A stretch of 23,835 nt of DNA from JAIYDJ01 sp038246975 (lineage in GTDB: Bacteria > Pseudomonadota > Alphaproteobacteria > Rhodobacterales > Rhodobacteraceae), in the NCBI GenBank assembly GCA_038246975.1, contig JBBRVJ010000034.1, positions 1 through 23,835 of the forward strand. The letters run 5' to 3'. Made by a program: the position numbers and the translations under genes. Below the pieces are notes generated by a model. That model was not told where the DNA came from. It did not search any database and saw only the letters and a list, made by a program, of their open reading frames with translations. Each line of letters begins with the position of its first letter. The stretch's first letter is position 1. Below, one piece after another: positions 1 through 7,362 of the stretch.

Positions 1-329
1 CGAACCCCGAGCAGACCAAGGTGTTTCTGGATTGGGTCGGCTCGCCTGCGTTCGCCACGCTGTACGCCAACGCCCTGCCCGGATTCTTCAGCCTGAACTC
101 GACGCCTGTGACGATGGCCGACCCCTTGGCGCAGGAGTTTGTGTCGTGGCGTGACAAGTGCCAGCCGTCGATCCGGTCGACCTACCAGATCCTGTCGCGC
201 GGAATGCCGAACCTTGAGAACGAGACGTGGAATGCGTCGGCCAACGTGATCAAGGGGACCGAGACGCCCGAAGCCGCCGGTGCTCGACTGCAAGAGGGTT
301 TGGCGTCCTGGTATGAGCCGCAGAAGTAA
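1..329 (+). CDS. Sugar ABC transporter substrate-binding protein, C-terminal end (partial)
   Basis: Only the last ~109 codons are present; the reading frame (codons starting at position 3) is open to the left edge, so the gene begins outside the window. The tail has the character of a family-1 extracellular solute-binding protein: a helical segment with FLDWVGSPAFATLYANALPG, then a conserved region in which Trp and Arg residues alternate (FVSWRDKCQPSIRST), ending at TAA 327-329. Its place directly before two MalF/MalG-type permeases and a UgpC-type ATPase supports the role of periplasmic receptor of a CUT1 importer. The substrate cannot be read from this fragment. A strong hairpin lies just downstream. 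The family assignment rests mainly on gene order, because the signal peptide and most of the ligand-binding lobes are missing. Confidence 0.8.
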   Translation, partial: NPEQTKVFLDWVGSPAFATLYANALPGFFSLNSTPVTMADPLAQEFVSWRDKCQPSIRSTYQILSRGMPNLENETWNASANVIKGTETPEAAGARLQEGLASWYEPQK

Positions 330-350
330 GCGCGGATTTTGAGTTCGGAG

Positions 351-371
351 CCGGGGGTTTCACACCCCCGG
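351..371. other. Hairpin between binding-protein gene and first permease gene
   Basis: Arms CCGGGGGT (351-358) and ACCCCCGG (364-371) pair perfectly over 8 bp around a 5-nt loop. It starts 21 nt after the binding-protein stop codon. No T-run follows, so it is more likely an mRNA-stabilising or expression-tuning stem (high receptor, lower permease) than a full terminator. This interpretation is inferred from known binding-protein operons such as malE-malF. Confidence 0.55.
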
Positions 372-402
372 ACCCCCGTGGGATATTTTTGCCAAGAGGA
401 AA
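372..402 (+). repeat. Probable Rhodobacteraceae-type intergenic repeat
   Basis: The hairpin at 351-371 is followed by ACCCCCGTGGGATATTTTTG and then CCAAGAGGAAAG. From memory this combination (C/G-rich stem, GGGATATTTTTG, CCAAGA, purine-rich tail) recurs between genes in Rhodobacteraceae genomes. Only this one copy is seen in the window. Its purine-rich end also supplies the ribosome-binding region of the permease gene at 412. Confidence 0.4.
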
Positions 403-411
403 GGGGACGGA

Positions 412-1329
412 ATGGCCGTAAAGAAGCCTGTACGGTGGCATATTGCCGTGTTTCTGGCCCCGGCAGTGTTGGTTTATACCGCGATCATGATCGTGCCGCT
501 GTTTGCGACTTTGAACCTGTCGCTTTACACCAGCGTGGACCGGGTGGCGCGGTTCAACGGATTGGGGAATTTTCGCACGCTGTTTGGCGATCCGCGATGG
601 TCGGAGAGTTTCTGGAACGCGCTGGCGAATAACGGGTGGTTTTTTCTGATCCATATGCTGGTGCAGAATCCGGTTGGGATTTTACTGGCGGCGTTGTTGT
701 CTAACCCGAGGTTGCGGGGGGCTGCGTTCTATCGAACGGCGATATTTGTTCCGACGATACTGTCGTTCGTGATCGTCGGGTTTGTCTGGAAGCTGATCCT
801 GTCGCCGATCTGGGGGATAGCGCCGGGGATGCTGGATTTCATCGGGCTGAAATGGCTGTTTGCGCCTTGGCTCGGGAAAGAGGAATATGCCTTGACCACG
901 CTGGCGCTGGTGTCGGTGTGGCAGTTCGTCGGCATTCCGATGATGCTGATCTATGCGGCGCTGTTGACGATTCCGGATGAAGTGATCGAGGCGGCCGAGA
1001 TGGACGGGATCACCGGGGCGGCGCAGTTCTGGAAGATCAAGCTGCCGTTGATCCTGCCCAGCATCGGGATCATCTCTGTCCTGACCTTTGTAGGCAATTT
1101 CAATGCGTTCGACCTGATTTATTCGGCGCAAGGTGCGTTGGCGGGGCCGAATTTTGCGACGGATATTCTGGGGACGTTCCTGTATCGGACGTTCTTTGGG
1201 TTTCAGTTGCAACTGGGCGACCGGAATATGGGCGCCACGATTGCCACGGCGATGTTCTTCATCATTCTGGCCGGGGTTTGCGTCTATCTGTTCGCCATTC
1301 AGACGCGGTTGCGTCGGTATCAGTTTTAG
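412..1329 (+). CDS. Sugar ABC transporter permease, MalF/UgpA type
   Basis: Inner-membrane permease of a CUT1 carbohydrate importer, 305 residues, a usual length for the short UgpA-like members. An N-terminal hydrophobic segment (about residues 9-32, HIAVFLAPAVLVYTAIMIVP) is followed by several further membrane segments. The cytoplasmic EAA loop that docks on the ATPase is clear at about residues 190-212: EAAEMDGITGAAQFWKIKLP. Start ATG 412 follows the purine-rich stretch AGGAAAGGGG at suitable distance. It lies between the binding-protein gene and a second permease 6 bp downstream, in one operon with a dehydrogenase and an ATPase. The substrate is not evident; the co-encoded Gfo/Idh/MocA dehydrogenase suggests a sugar or cyclitol that is oxidised after entry. 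Confidence 0.93.
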   Translation: MAVKKPVRWHIAVFLAPAVLVYTAIMIVPLFATLNLSLYTSVDRVARFNGLGNFRTLFGDPRWSESFWNALANNGWFFLIHMLVQNPVGILLAALLSNPRLRGAAFYRTAIFVPTILSFVIVGFVWKLILSPIWGIAPGMLDFIGLKWLFAPWLGKEEYALTTLALVSVWQFVGIPMMLIYAALLTIPDEVIEAAEMDGITGAAQFWKIKLPLILPSIGIISVLTFVGNFNAFDLIYSAQGALAGPNFATDILGTFLYRTFFGFQLQLGDRNMGATIATAMFFIILAGVCVYLFAIQTRLRRYQF

Positions 1330-1335
1330 GGGGAG

Positions 1336-2178
1336 ATGATGTCCGTCTCTTATCGCTCGCCCGCCCGCAGCATCGCCGCTCATGCGGTGCTGATTGCGTA
1401 TACGCTGATCGCGTTGTTCCCGGTGTTTGTCGTGGTGATCAATGCCTTCAAGTCGCGCCGCGCGATTTTCAACGATCCGCTGGCGCTGCCCAATGCCGAG
1501 ACTCTGGATTGGATCGGGTTTCAGACCGTGCTCAATCAGGGCGATTTCTTTGCCTATTTCCTGAACTCGATGATCGTGACCGTGGTCAGCCTGTTCTTTG
1601 TGCTGCTGTTCGGGGCGATGGCGGCCTTTGCGCTGTCGGAGTATCGGTTCCGCGGCAATACCCTGATGGGGCTTTATCTGGCGCTGGGGATCATGATCCC
1701 GATCCGGCTGGGCACGGTGGCGATCTTGCAGTTGATGGTGGCGTCGGGGCTGGTCAACACGTTGTTTGCGTTGATTCTGGTCTATACGGCGCAGGGGTTG
1801 CCGTTGGCGGTCTTCATCCTGTCGGAGTTCATGAAGCAGGTCTCGGACGATCTGAAGAACGCAGGCCGCATCGACGGATTGTCGGAATACCGGATTTTCT
1901 TTCGGCTGGTGTTGCCGCTGGTGCGGCCTGCGATGGCGACGGTTGCGGTGTTTTCCATGATTCCGATCTGGAACGATCTGTGGTTCCCGTTGATCCTCGC
2001 CCCGTCAGAGAGCACCAAGACGATCACGCTGGGTAGCCAGGTCTTCATCGGGCAGTTCGTGACCAACTGGAATGCGGTGCTGGCGGCGCTGTCGCTGGCG
2101 ATCCTTCCGGTACTGGTGCTGTATCTGATTTTCTCGCGGCAGTTGATCCGCGGCATCACGGCGGGGGCGGTCAAGTGA
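1336..2178 (+). CDS. Sugar ABC transporter permease, MalG/UgpE type
   Basis: Second inner-membrane subunit of the CUT1 importer, 280 residues. Hydrophobic segments begin at about residue 15 (AHAVLIAYTLIALFPVFVVV). The EAA loop is recognisable but divergent at about residues 174-197: KNAGRIDGLSEYRIFFRLVL, with Asn-Ala-Gly where EAA is usual, while the later Gly and the hydrophobic-Leu-Pro part are kept. It starts 6 bp after the first permease stop; GGGGGAG just before the start is a good ribosome-binding site, and a second ATG at 1339 is an equally possible start. Its TGA (2176-2178) lies 11 bp before the dehydrogenase start chosen here. It should form a heterodimer with the preceding permease. 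Confidence 0.93.
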   Translation: MMSVSYRSPARSIAAHAVLIAYTLIALFPVFVVVINAFKSRRAIFNDPLALPNAETLDWIGFQTVLNQGDFFAYFLNSMIVTVVSLFFVLLFGAMAAFALSEYRFRGNTLMGLYLALGIMIPIRLGTVAILQLMVASGLVNTLFALILVYTAQGLPLAVFILSEFMKQVSDDLKNAGRIDGLSEYRIFFRLVLPLVRPAMATVAVFSMIPIWNDLWFPLILAPSESTKTITLGSQVFIGQFVTNWNAVLAALSLAILPVLVLYLIFSRQLIRGITAGAVK

Positions 2179-2189
2179 AGGGCGGGGAA

Positions 2190-3218
2190 ATGATCCGGGT
2201 ATTGGTGGCGGGTTTGGGGAACATGGGGCGCAGTCATGCGGTGGCCTATCATCTGGACCCGGCGTTTCAGATTGTCGGGCTGGTCAACCGGTCTGCGCCG
2301 GTTCTGGACCCGCGCTTGGCGGGGTATGAGGTCACGGCGGATTACTGTGAGGCTTTGGCGCGGTTGAAACCTGATCTGGTCTGTGTGGCGACCTATTCCG
2401 ACAGCCATGCGGAGTTTGCCTGTGCGGCCATGGACGCGGGCGCGGATGTGTTTGTCGAAAAGCCACTGGCGACGACCGCTGCCGATGCGCGGCGGGTTCA
2501 GGCAAAGGCGGCTGAAACCGGGCGCAAGGTGGTGGTGGGCTATATCCTGCGGCATCATCCAAGCTGGCAGCGGCTGATCGCCGAGGCGCGGGGGTTGGGG
2601 GGACCGTATGTGTTCCGGCTGAACCTGAACCAGCAGTCATCAGGGCCGACGTGGGAGGTTCACAAGGCGCTGATGCAGACCACGTCGCCCATCGTCGATT
2701 GCGGGGTGCATTATGTCGATGTGATGTGCCAGATCACCGATGCGCCCGCGGTCGAAGTGCGGGGAATGGGGTTGCGGCTGTCGAACGAAATTGCGCCCGA
2801 CATGTATAACTACGGGCATTTTCAGGTGATTTTCGCCGATGGCAGTCTGGGCTGGTACGAGGCGGGCTGGGGTCCGATGATGAGCGACACCGCGTTTTTC
2901 GTGAAGGATGTGGTCAGCCCGAACGGCGCGGTTTCGATCCGGATGCCGGAAAGCGCCAAGTCCGACGATATCGACACCCACACCAAAACCTCGCTGCTGC
3001 GGGTTCACAAGGTGGCGACGGGGGATACGGATATCTCGATGGCGGATGAGCCGGGGCATCAGGAGTTGTGCAATCGGCAGGCCGCTTATGTAGCCCGCGC
3101 TGTCAACGAGGGGTTGGATCTGACCCGTCACATGCACGACGCGGTGCAGTCGTTGGTGATTTGCCTCGCGGCGGATGAAAGCGTGCGGTCGGGACGGCCT
3201 GTGAAGCTGGGGGTTTGA
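2190..3218 (+). CDS. Gfo/Idh/MocA-family NAD(P)-dependent oxidoreductase
   Basis: Cytoplasmic dehydrogenase of the glucose-fructose oxidoreductase / inositol dehydrogenase / MocA family, 342 residues. Residues 8-13 (GLGNMG) form the N-terminal dinucleotide-binding glycine motif, and FVEKP with EKP at residues 90-92 is the family motif whose Lys acts in catalysis and cofactor contact. A DCGVHYVDVM segment at about 168-177 fits the substrate-site His region. ATG 2190 was chosen because GGCGGGGA lies directly upstream; an in-frame GTG at 2175 overlapping the permease stop is an alternative adding five residues. Being inside the ABC operon, it probably oxidises the imported sugar or cyclitol, or a derivative. 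The exact substrate is unknown. Confidence 0.92.
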   Translation: MIRVLVAGLGNMGRSHAVAYHLDPAFQIVGLVNRSAPVLDPRLAGYEVTADYCEALARLKPDLVCVATYSDSHAEFACAAMDAGADVFVEKPLATTAADARRVQAKAAETGRKVVVGYILRHHPSWQRLIAEARGLGGPYVFRLNLNQQSSGPTWEVHKALMQTTSPIVDCGVHYVDVMCQITDAPAVEVRGMGLRLSNEIAPDMYNYGHFQVIFADGSLGWYEAGWGPMMSDTAFFVKDVVSPNGAVSIRMPESAKSDDIDTHTKTSLLRVHKVATGDTDISMADEPGHQELCNRQAAYVARAVNEGLDLTRHMHDAVQSLVICLAADESVRSGRPVKLGV

Positions 3219-3219
3219 C

Positions 3220-4218
3220 ATGGGCGATCTGACCCTTTCTGCCGTCACTAAATCGTTCGGCGCCACAGTCGTTATCAAGGGCGTCGATCTGGAGGTGAAG
3301 GACGGCGAGTTCTGCGTGTTCGTCGGGCCGTCAGGGTGCGGCAAGTCCACCCTGCTGCGGATCATCGCGGGGCTGGAGGACGCGACGGCGGGGGATATCC
3401 GGATCGACGGGGTGTCGGTGAACACCACCCCGCCTGCCAAGCGCGAGATTGCGATGGTGTTCCAGTCTTACGCGCTTTACCCGCATCTGACAGTGCGCGA
3501 CAACATGGGGCTTGGGTTGAAGCAGGCCGGGGCCGGGGCGGCCAAGGTGCGGGACAGTGTGGCGCGGGCTTCGGGGATGCTGTCGCTGGACGCTTTGCTG
3601 GACCGGCGGCCTGCCGAATTGTCGGGCGGGCAGCGGCAGCGGGTGGCGATTGGCCGGGCCATCGTGCGGACGCCGAAGCTGTTTCTGTTCGACGAGCCAC
3701 TGTCCAATCTGGATGCCGCGCTGCGGGTGAACACGCGGATCGAGATTGCGCGGCTGCACCGGGAACTGCGTGCGACGATGGTCTATGTGACCCACGATCA
3801 GGTCGAGGCGATGACGCTGGCCGACAAGATCGTGGTGCTGAACGGTGGGGGGGTGGAACAGGTGGGAGAGCCGATGACGCTGTATAATGACCCCTACAAC
3901 GCCTTTGTTGCGGGGTTCATCGGCAGCCCGAAGATGAATTTCCTGCAGGCGGCGGCTATGGGAGAGCAGGGGACAAGTCTGGGGGTGCGGCCCGAGCATC
4001 TGGCGATTTCGCGCGCGGCGGGGCCGATTTCCGGGGCGATCAGCCATGTCGAAAAGCTGGGCAGCGAGACGTTGATTTATGTACGCTGCGACCCGCACGG
4101 CTTGCTGACCGTGCGCCAGTTTGGTGAACAGGAGTTTGCGGTGGACGAGGCGGTTTATCTGACGCCGGACGCGGGCCGCGTGTTCCGGTTCGGCGCAGAC
4201 GGGTTGCGGATGCGTTAG
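3220..4218 (+). CDS. Sugar ABC transporter ATP-binding protein, UgpC/MalK type
   Basis: Cytoplasmic ATPase of the CUT1 importer, 332 residues, slightly short for MalK/UgpC (~350-370). All nucleotide-binding elements are intact: Walker A GPSGCGKS (36-43), Q-loop Gln82, signature LSGGQ (134-138), Walker B LFLFDEP (154-160), and switch His192 in VTHDQVEAMT. The C-terminal third carries the regulatory TOBE-type region with the usual GVRPEH segment. ATG 3220 is one base after the dehydrogenase stop, so translation is probably coupled. It is the last gene of the plus-strand operon. Its TAG (4216-4218) overlaps the stop of the convergent ATPase gene on the other strand. Such ATPases sometimes serve several CUT1 importers. 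Confidence 0.95.
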   Translation: MGDLTLSAVTKSFGATVVIKGVDLEVKDGEFCVFVGPSGCGKSTLLRIIAGLEDATAGDIRIDGVSVNTTPPAKREIAMVFQSYALYPHLTVRDNMGLGLKQAGAGAAKVRDSVARASGMLSLDALLDRRPAELSGGQRQRVAIGRAIVRTPKLFLFDEPLSNLDAALRVNTRIEIARLHRELRATMVYVTHDQVEAMTLADKIVVLNGGGVEQVGEPMTLYNDPYNAFVAGFIGSPKMNFLQAAAMGEQGTSLGVRPEHLAISRAAGPISGAISHVEKLGSETLIYVRCDPHGLLTVRQFGEQEFAVDEAVYLTPDAGRVFRFGADGLRMR

Positions 4219-4964
4219 TGGTCCATGCCGGTGATTATGCGCTCGACCTCTTCTACGGTGGTGGTTTTGGGGTCGATGTCGTCGACCACCACCGTGCCCA
4301 ATCGCATCACCGCGATCCGGTCCACCACTTGAAAGACGTGGTGGATGTTGTGGGCGATGAACACGCAGGAATGGCCCGTGTCACGCGCCCGGCGTACAAA
4401 GTTCAGGACACCTTGGGTTTCGGCGACGCCGAGGTTGTTGGTCGGTTCGTCCAGAATGATCAGGTCGCTGTCGAAATGCATGGCCCGCGCAATGGCGACC
4501 GCCTGACGTTCGCCCCCTGACAGCGCCGAAATCGGAGTCGAGGGCGGGATGTTTTTCGAGATGCCGACCTGTTTGAGCAGGTCCGACGCGACCCTTTCCA
4601 TCTTCGGCAGGTCAAGCCGGTCGAAGAACCAGCCGCCGCGCACAGGCTCGCGCCCCAGAAACAGATTGCGCGCGATGGACAGCTGGGTGACGAGGGCCGA
4701 GTCCTGATAGATCGTCTCGATCCCGTTGGCGATGGCATCGGTGGTGCTTTTCATTTGCACCGGTTTGCCACGCACGAAAATCTCGCCGCTGGTGGACGGC
4801 ACGGCACCGGACAGCACCTTGATCAGGGTCGATTTTCCTGCCCCGTTGTCGCCCAGCAGACCCACAACCTCGCCCCGGTTCACCGTCAGGTTCACGCCGT
4901 CCAGTGCCTTTACCCGGCCATAGAACTTGGTGATGTTCGACATGCGGATCAATTCTTCGGCCAA
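4215..4964 (-). CDS. Sugar ABC transporter ATP-binding protein, single-domain CUT2 (FrcA-like)
   Basis: ATPase of a CUT2-type importer with a single nucleotide-binding domain (249 residues), unlike RbsA, which has two. Walker A GDNGAGKS (38-45), signature LSGGE (148-152), Walker B LIILDEP (168-174) and switch-type AHN (His205) are all present. I chose the TTG at 4964 because GGGGG lies 8 nt upstream and it begins 4 bp after the permease stop. Alternatives are a TTG at 4997, which would overlap the permease by 29 bp, and an ATG at 4943 giving MSNITKFYG. The gene is the last of binding protein-permease-ATPase, the order of the rhizobial fructose transporter FrcBCA. The substrate remains unproven. 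Confidence 0.92.
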   Translation of the reverse strand: MAEELIRMSNITKFYGRVKALDGVNLTVNRGEVVGLLGDNGAGKSTLIKVLSGAVPSTSGEIFVRGKPVQMKSTTDAIANGIETIYQDSALVTQLSIARNLFLGREPVRGGWFFDRLDLPKMERVASDLLKQVGISKNIPPSTPISALSGGERQAVAIARAMHFDSDLIILDEPTNNLGVAETQGVLNFVRRARDTGHSCVFIAHNIHHVFQVVDRIAVMRLGTVVVDDIDPKTTTVEEVERIITGMDH

Positions 4965-4968
4965 GCGA

Positions 4969-5955
4969 TCAACCCCCCGACTGGTTGCGGCGGTCAAGCC
5001 AGGAATGCAGCGCCATCATCCCCAGAATGATCGCGCCGATAAAGATGTTGTAGGCCAGACCGGGCACCCCGATCATCACGATGCCATTGCGCATCAGGCG
5101 CAGGATGAAGATGCCCAGAATCGTCCCGATGATCGTGCCGCGCCCGCCCAGAAGGGACGTGCCGCCGATCACCACCATTGCGATCACCTCCAACTCGTAC
5201 CCCGTGCCCGAGTTGGGGTTGGCGGCAGAGGTGCGGATCGAACTGATGATGCCCGCAAAGCCCGACAGGGTGGCTGTCAGAATGAACAGCCCGATCTTGG
5301 TGCGTGCCACATTCACACCCCGCGCGGCGGCAGCGTTGGCGTTGCCGCCTGACGCCTGAATCCAGTTGCCGACCCGCGTGCCGGTCAGGACATAGTGCAG
5401 CACCAGCGCCACAACCACGAACCAGAATAACGACATATACAGCCGCAGCGGACCCAGCCGGATGTCCCCGACCAGCGCCGAGGCCAACCATTGGCCCTCG
5501 GCGTTCCAGGTGCGCTGCGGAAAGCCGTCGGTGATGTACAGGGCGGTGCCGCGCGCCACCAGCAGCATCCCCAGCGTCACCAGAAACGACGGGATTTTCA
5601 GCGAGGTAACGAACCAGCCGTTCACGACGCCGATCAGCCCCGCGATGGCCAACGAGATCAGGAACGCCAATTCCATCGACGCAGCGCCAGAGTTGAACAG
5701 GCTCCACATCATCACCGGAGTCAGCCCGAACACCGCACCCACCGACAGATCGAACTCTCCGGCTGTCATCAGCAGTGTCATGGCCAGCGCGATCAGGCCC
5801 AATTCGACCGTAAACGCCAGCGTGTTCGAGATGTTCAGAATCGAAATGAATGCAGGATTGAGCGAGGTGAAGGTCACGATCAGCAGCGCCAGCAGGATCG
5901 CGGGCCCGGCCTCGGGTCGGGCAAACAGCCGTTTGGCAAAATTCTGGGTTTCCAA
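4969..5955 (-). CDS. Sugar ABC transporter permease, CUT2 (RbsC/FrcC-like)
   Basis: Inner-membrane permease of 328 residues from the ribose/fructose/xylose permease family. Family marks are the segment TAGEFDLSVGAV (about 65-76), the SFLVTLGM stretch (about 124-131), and the C-terminal GGTSLLGGRGTIIGTILG loop that faces the ATPase. The start is a TTG at 5955 preceded by AAAGGA at 6-nt spacing; no closer ATG in frame fits the conserved N-terminus. A single permease gene is present here, so the membrane pore is probably a homodimer, in contrast to the second CUT2 system in the window, which has two different permeases. The ATPase gene follows after 4 bp. Confidence 0.93.
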   Translation of the reverse strand: METQNFAKRLFARPEAGPAILLALLIVTFTSLNPAFISILNISNTLAFTVELGLIALAMTLLMTAGEFDLSVGAVFGLTPVMMWSLFNSGAASMELAFLISLAIAGLIGVVNGWFVTSLKIPSFLVTLGMLLVARGTALYITDGFPQRTWNAEGQWLASALVGDIRLGPLRLYMSLFWFVVVALVLHYVLTGTRVGNWIQASGGNANAAAARGVNVARTKIGLFILTATLSGFAGIISSIRTSAANPNSGTGYELEVIAMVVIGGTSLLGGRGTIIGTILGIFILRLMRNGIVMIGVPGLAYNIFIGAIILGMMALHSWLDRRNQSGG

Positions 5956-6011
5956 AACAGGTCCTTTGTCGGCTGTGTCTGGGGTATGAAAGGGTTTGCC
6001 GACCGGACTGG

Positions 6012-6035
6012 CCCCGCAGCGTTGCCGCTGCGGGG
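6012..6035. other. Hairpin between binding-protein gene and permease gene
   Basis: CCCCGCAGC (6012-6020) pairs perfectly with GCTGCGGGG (6027-6035) over 9 bp around a 6-nt loop. It begins 15 nt after the binding-protein stop codon on the minus strand and ends 57 nt before the permease start. No U-run follows, so it more likely protects the binding-protein part of the mRNA, or partly limits read-through, than ends transcription. Confidence 0.6.
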
Positions 6036-6049
6036 GAGGTCATGTCGGC

Positions 6050-6991
6050 TTACTTGCCGCTCATGATATCGTCATAGACCTGGGCGGTGTCTTTCTCATA
6101 CAGCGCCCCGGTGATGATGTCGAAGGCTGCCGGTGTGCCGCCGGACTGCATCGCCGCCAGAGACAAGGCAACGTAGCTGGTCGCCTGCGGGTCCTGCCAT
6201 TGGGCCGCGTTGACGTAGCCGTTCAACACGCTTTGTGTCGTATCGAGCGAGTTGCCCCAGCCGACGACCGGAATCTCGCCAGCCTTGACGCCGACCTGAT
6301 CGAACACCCGCGCGACCGATCCGGTCACCAGATCGCCCAGACCGATGATCGCGTTGATCTTGTCGCGGTTGGCGGTCAGGTAATCGGACATCCGGGTGAT
6401 GATCTCTGCCTGATCCAGCGTGGCATCGGTGACTTCCCAGGTGATGTTCAGCGGCGTGAACACCGAGGCGATCCCCGCCTCTTCCTGCACGCCATAAGTG
6501 GCGCCGGGAACTTCGACCGGAAGCCAGACGAAATCGCCTTCCTTGACCAGACCCTTGTCGACCAGATATTGCGCCCAGCCTGCGCCGACAACTTCCAGAT
6601 CGGCACCGACATACGCGTCAAAGCTGGCAGTCGGATCGGGGGTGTTCATGTTGATGATCGGGATGCCTGCCGCATTGGCCTCAGCGGCGACTTCGACCAG
6701 CGAACCGGGATCGGGGCTGGACGTGACGATCCCGTCGGCACCCGAGGCAATGGCGGCGCGCACCGCCTCTTGATGCGAAGGCACATCCCCGGAATGGAAC
6801 GAGGTGTTCACCGTGTTGCCGGTATCGGCGGCCCAGCGATTTGCGCCATCCAGAAAGTAGGTCCAGACCGGGTCGGCGGGCGAACCGTGCGAGACCCAGT
6901 AGAATGTCTTGCCTTCCGCCAGCGCGAACGTGCTGGTGGCCACAACCGCGACAAGCGCCGTCGTCAGGCCCAAAAATGTCCGTCTCAGCAT
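6050..6991 (-). CDS. Periplasmic sugar-binding protein, CUT2 (ribose/fructose type)
   Basis: Receptor of the FrcBCA-like importer, 313 residues. ATG 6991 was chosen over an upstream in-frame start because it is preceded by GAGGAGGAG and opens a classical signal peptide: Arg-Arg at 3-4, hydrophobic core GLTTALVAVVATSTFALA, cleavage likely after Ala-Leu-Ala before EGK. The mature protein follows the Peripla_BP_4 pattern: FYWVSHG at the start, the ASGADGIVTSS strand-turn, GIPIINMNTP, and a late PVVGWGN hinge strand. It is the promoter-proximal gene of the operon and is divergent from a LacI-type regulator, which often binds the same ligand or a product of it. A strong hairpin follows the gene, consistent with higher expression of the receptor than of the membrane subunits. 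Confidence 0.93.
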   Translation of the reverse strand: MLRRTFLGLTTALVAVVATSTFALAEGKTFYWVSHGSPADPVWTYFLDGANRWAADTGNTVNTSFHSGDVPSHQEAVRAAIASGADGIVTSSPDPGSLVEVAAEANAAGIPIINMNTPDPTASFDAYVGADLEVVGAGWAQYLVDKGLVKEGDFVWLPVEVPGATYGVQEEAGIASVFTPLNITWEVTDATLDQAEIITRMSDYLTANRDKINAIIGLGDLVTGSVARVFDQVGVKAGEIPVVGWGNSLDTTQSVLNGYVNAAQWQDPQATSYVALSLAAMQSGGTPAAFDIITGALYEKDTAQVYDDIMSGK

Positions 6992-7362
6992 CGTGGTCTC
7001 CTCCTCTGACCATTTCCGGGCAAACGGCCCGATTTCGTCGTGACGCCAGCCGCGCAAAGTGTGCGGCGCAAGGTCGGTGCGTTGCAGCCGACGGGATCGG
7101 CCTGCACTCTTGTCAGCCCAAGTGGTGGACCGTGCCTAAACGGGACGCAAACCAAAGTCGCATCAGAACACATCAGATTGCTGGGGTATCGCTGGTTTGA
7201 AAGGGGTTCTGGTCGATGGGGTCGGGTCGAGCCGTGCCGTTAAAGTGCAGTTAAATCAACGGTATGGATAAGTGTCTGCGCTGCGCCTTACTGTCAGGAA
7301 CTGATTGCCTTACATCAAGGTGGCTGATGGTTTAAGCTGGTCCGGACATTCGCGGGCAAACC
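6992..7362. promoter_or_regulatory. Divergent promoter/operator region between transporter and LacI regulator
   Basis: This 371-bp stretch holds no convincing gene. It must contain the promoter of the minus-strand transporter operon and that of the plus-strand regulator. I see no clear -35/-10 pair. Candidate operator-like elements are a direct repeat of GTTAAA at 7239-7244 and 7250-7255 (11-bp period) framed by CCGTT (7237-7241) and AACGG (7258-7262), and CATCA/TGATG (7313-7317 and 7325-7329) 34 bp upstream of the regulator start. None is a perfect LacI-type palindrome, so assignment is tentative. CATCAGA is also repeated at 7161-7167 and 7171-7177. Confidence 0.5.

Noticed and set aside
6992..7057. 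22-residue N-terminal extension of the CUT2 binding protein
   Set aside because: It would bury the signal peptide; ATG 6991 has a strong GAGGAGGAG ribosome-binding site.
7164..7176. CAGAACACATCAG, a 12/13 match to CAGATCACATCAG at 22736-22748
   Set aside because: It could suggest a shared operator, but the inverted arm present at 22713 is missing here, and one such match between intergenic regions of this size is expected by chance.
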